Below are positions 25,051 to 25,080 of a stretch of 25,080 nt of DNA, in pieces. This DNA is from Algibacter_G agarivorans (GTDB lineage Bacteria > Bacteroidota > Bacteroidia > Flavobacteriales > Flavobacteriaceae), in the NCBI RefSeq assembly GCF_039543245.1, contig NZ_BAABJJ010000006.1, forward strand, positions 1-25,080. The letters run 5' to 3'. A model generated the notes under the pieces. It worked only from the letters and a program-made list of their open reading frames with translations. It was not told the origin of the DNA and ran no database searches. Within the stretch, counting starts at the first letter, position 1; each line of letters opens with the position of its first letter. The position numbers and the translations under genes are program-made.

Positions 25051-25080
25051 ACTTTGAGCCAAAAATTTTTATGTCCTCAG

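Noticed and set aside
1..25080. CRISPR array or restriction-modification/defence cluster
   Set aside because: No regularly spaced direct repeats and no Cas, nuclease or methyltransferase motifs were found in the frames examined.

Overview
The window looks like a chromosomal piece of a marine member of the Flavobacteriaceae (Bacteroidetes). The DNA is AT-rich. Secreted proteins carry flavobacterial signal peptides or lipoprotein signals. A T9SS-type C-terminal sorting domain ends an agar/porphyran-type glycoside hydrolase. The tRNA promoter has the Bacteroidetes form (TTG, 19 bp, TAnnTTTG). These points are read from the sequence; the genus is not identified.

Region 1 (1 to about 9,100) is a mosaic. 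Single plus-strand genes (secreted hypothetical, caspase-like lipoprotein, glycoside hydrolase, DUF418 membrane protein) are separated by imperfectly palindromic repeats. The right arms of four of these repeats share a consensus near CCATATACAAACACGTTGTG. Two group IIC introns lie on the minus strand directly beside such repeats: the 5' part of one at the left edge (1-249), and a complete but ORF-less one at 6905-7509. The region also holds two decayed DUF2306 gene copies, a GNAT-like gene, a convergent aspartyl/asparaginyl hydroxylase-like gene and an IS transposase remnant. My inference is a gene-cassette-like array with attC-like spacers invaded by group IIC introns. No integrase is in the window.

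Region 2 (about 9,190 to 15,820) looks like core genome. It has tRNA-Gln(TTG), a large DUF2723 GT-C-like membrane protein in an operon with a polysaccharide deacetylase, a structured repeat or RNA-like element, a thioredoxin-fold protein lacking both active-site cysteines, a MITE-like palindrome and a metallophosphoesterase.

Region 3 (about 15,820 to 21,840) is a small algal-polysaccharide locus. It has a 1404-residue secreted GH86 agarase/porphyranase-type enzyme with BIG2-like modules, a CBM6-like module and a T9SS tail, a strong terminator, and a LacI-family regulator split by an in-frame stop codon just after its helix-turn-helix. No SusC/SusD pair is present.

Region 4 (about 21,840 to the end) holds an unclear stretch ending in a terminator, then three closely spaced plus-strand genes for putative lipoproteins of unknown function.
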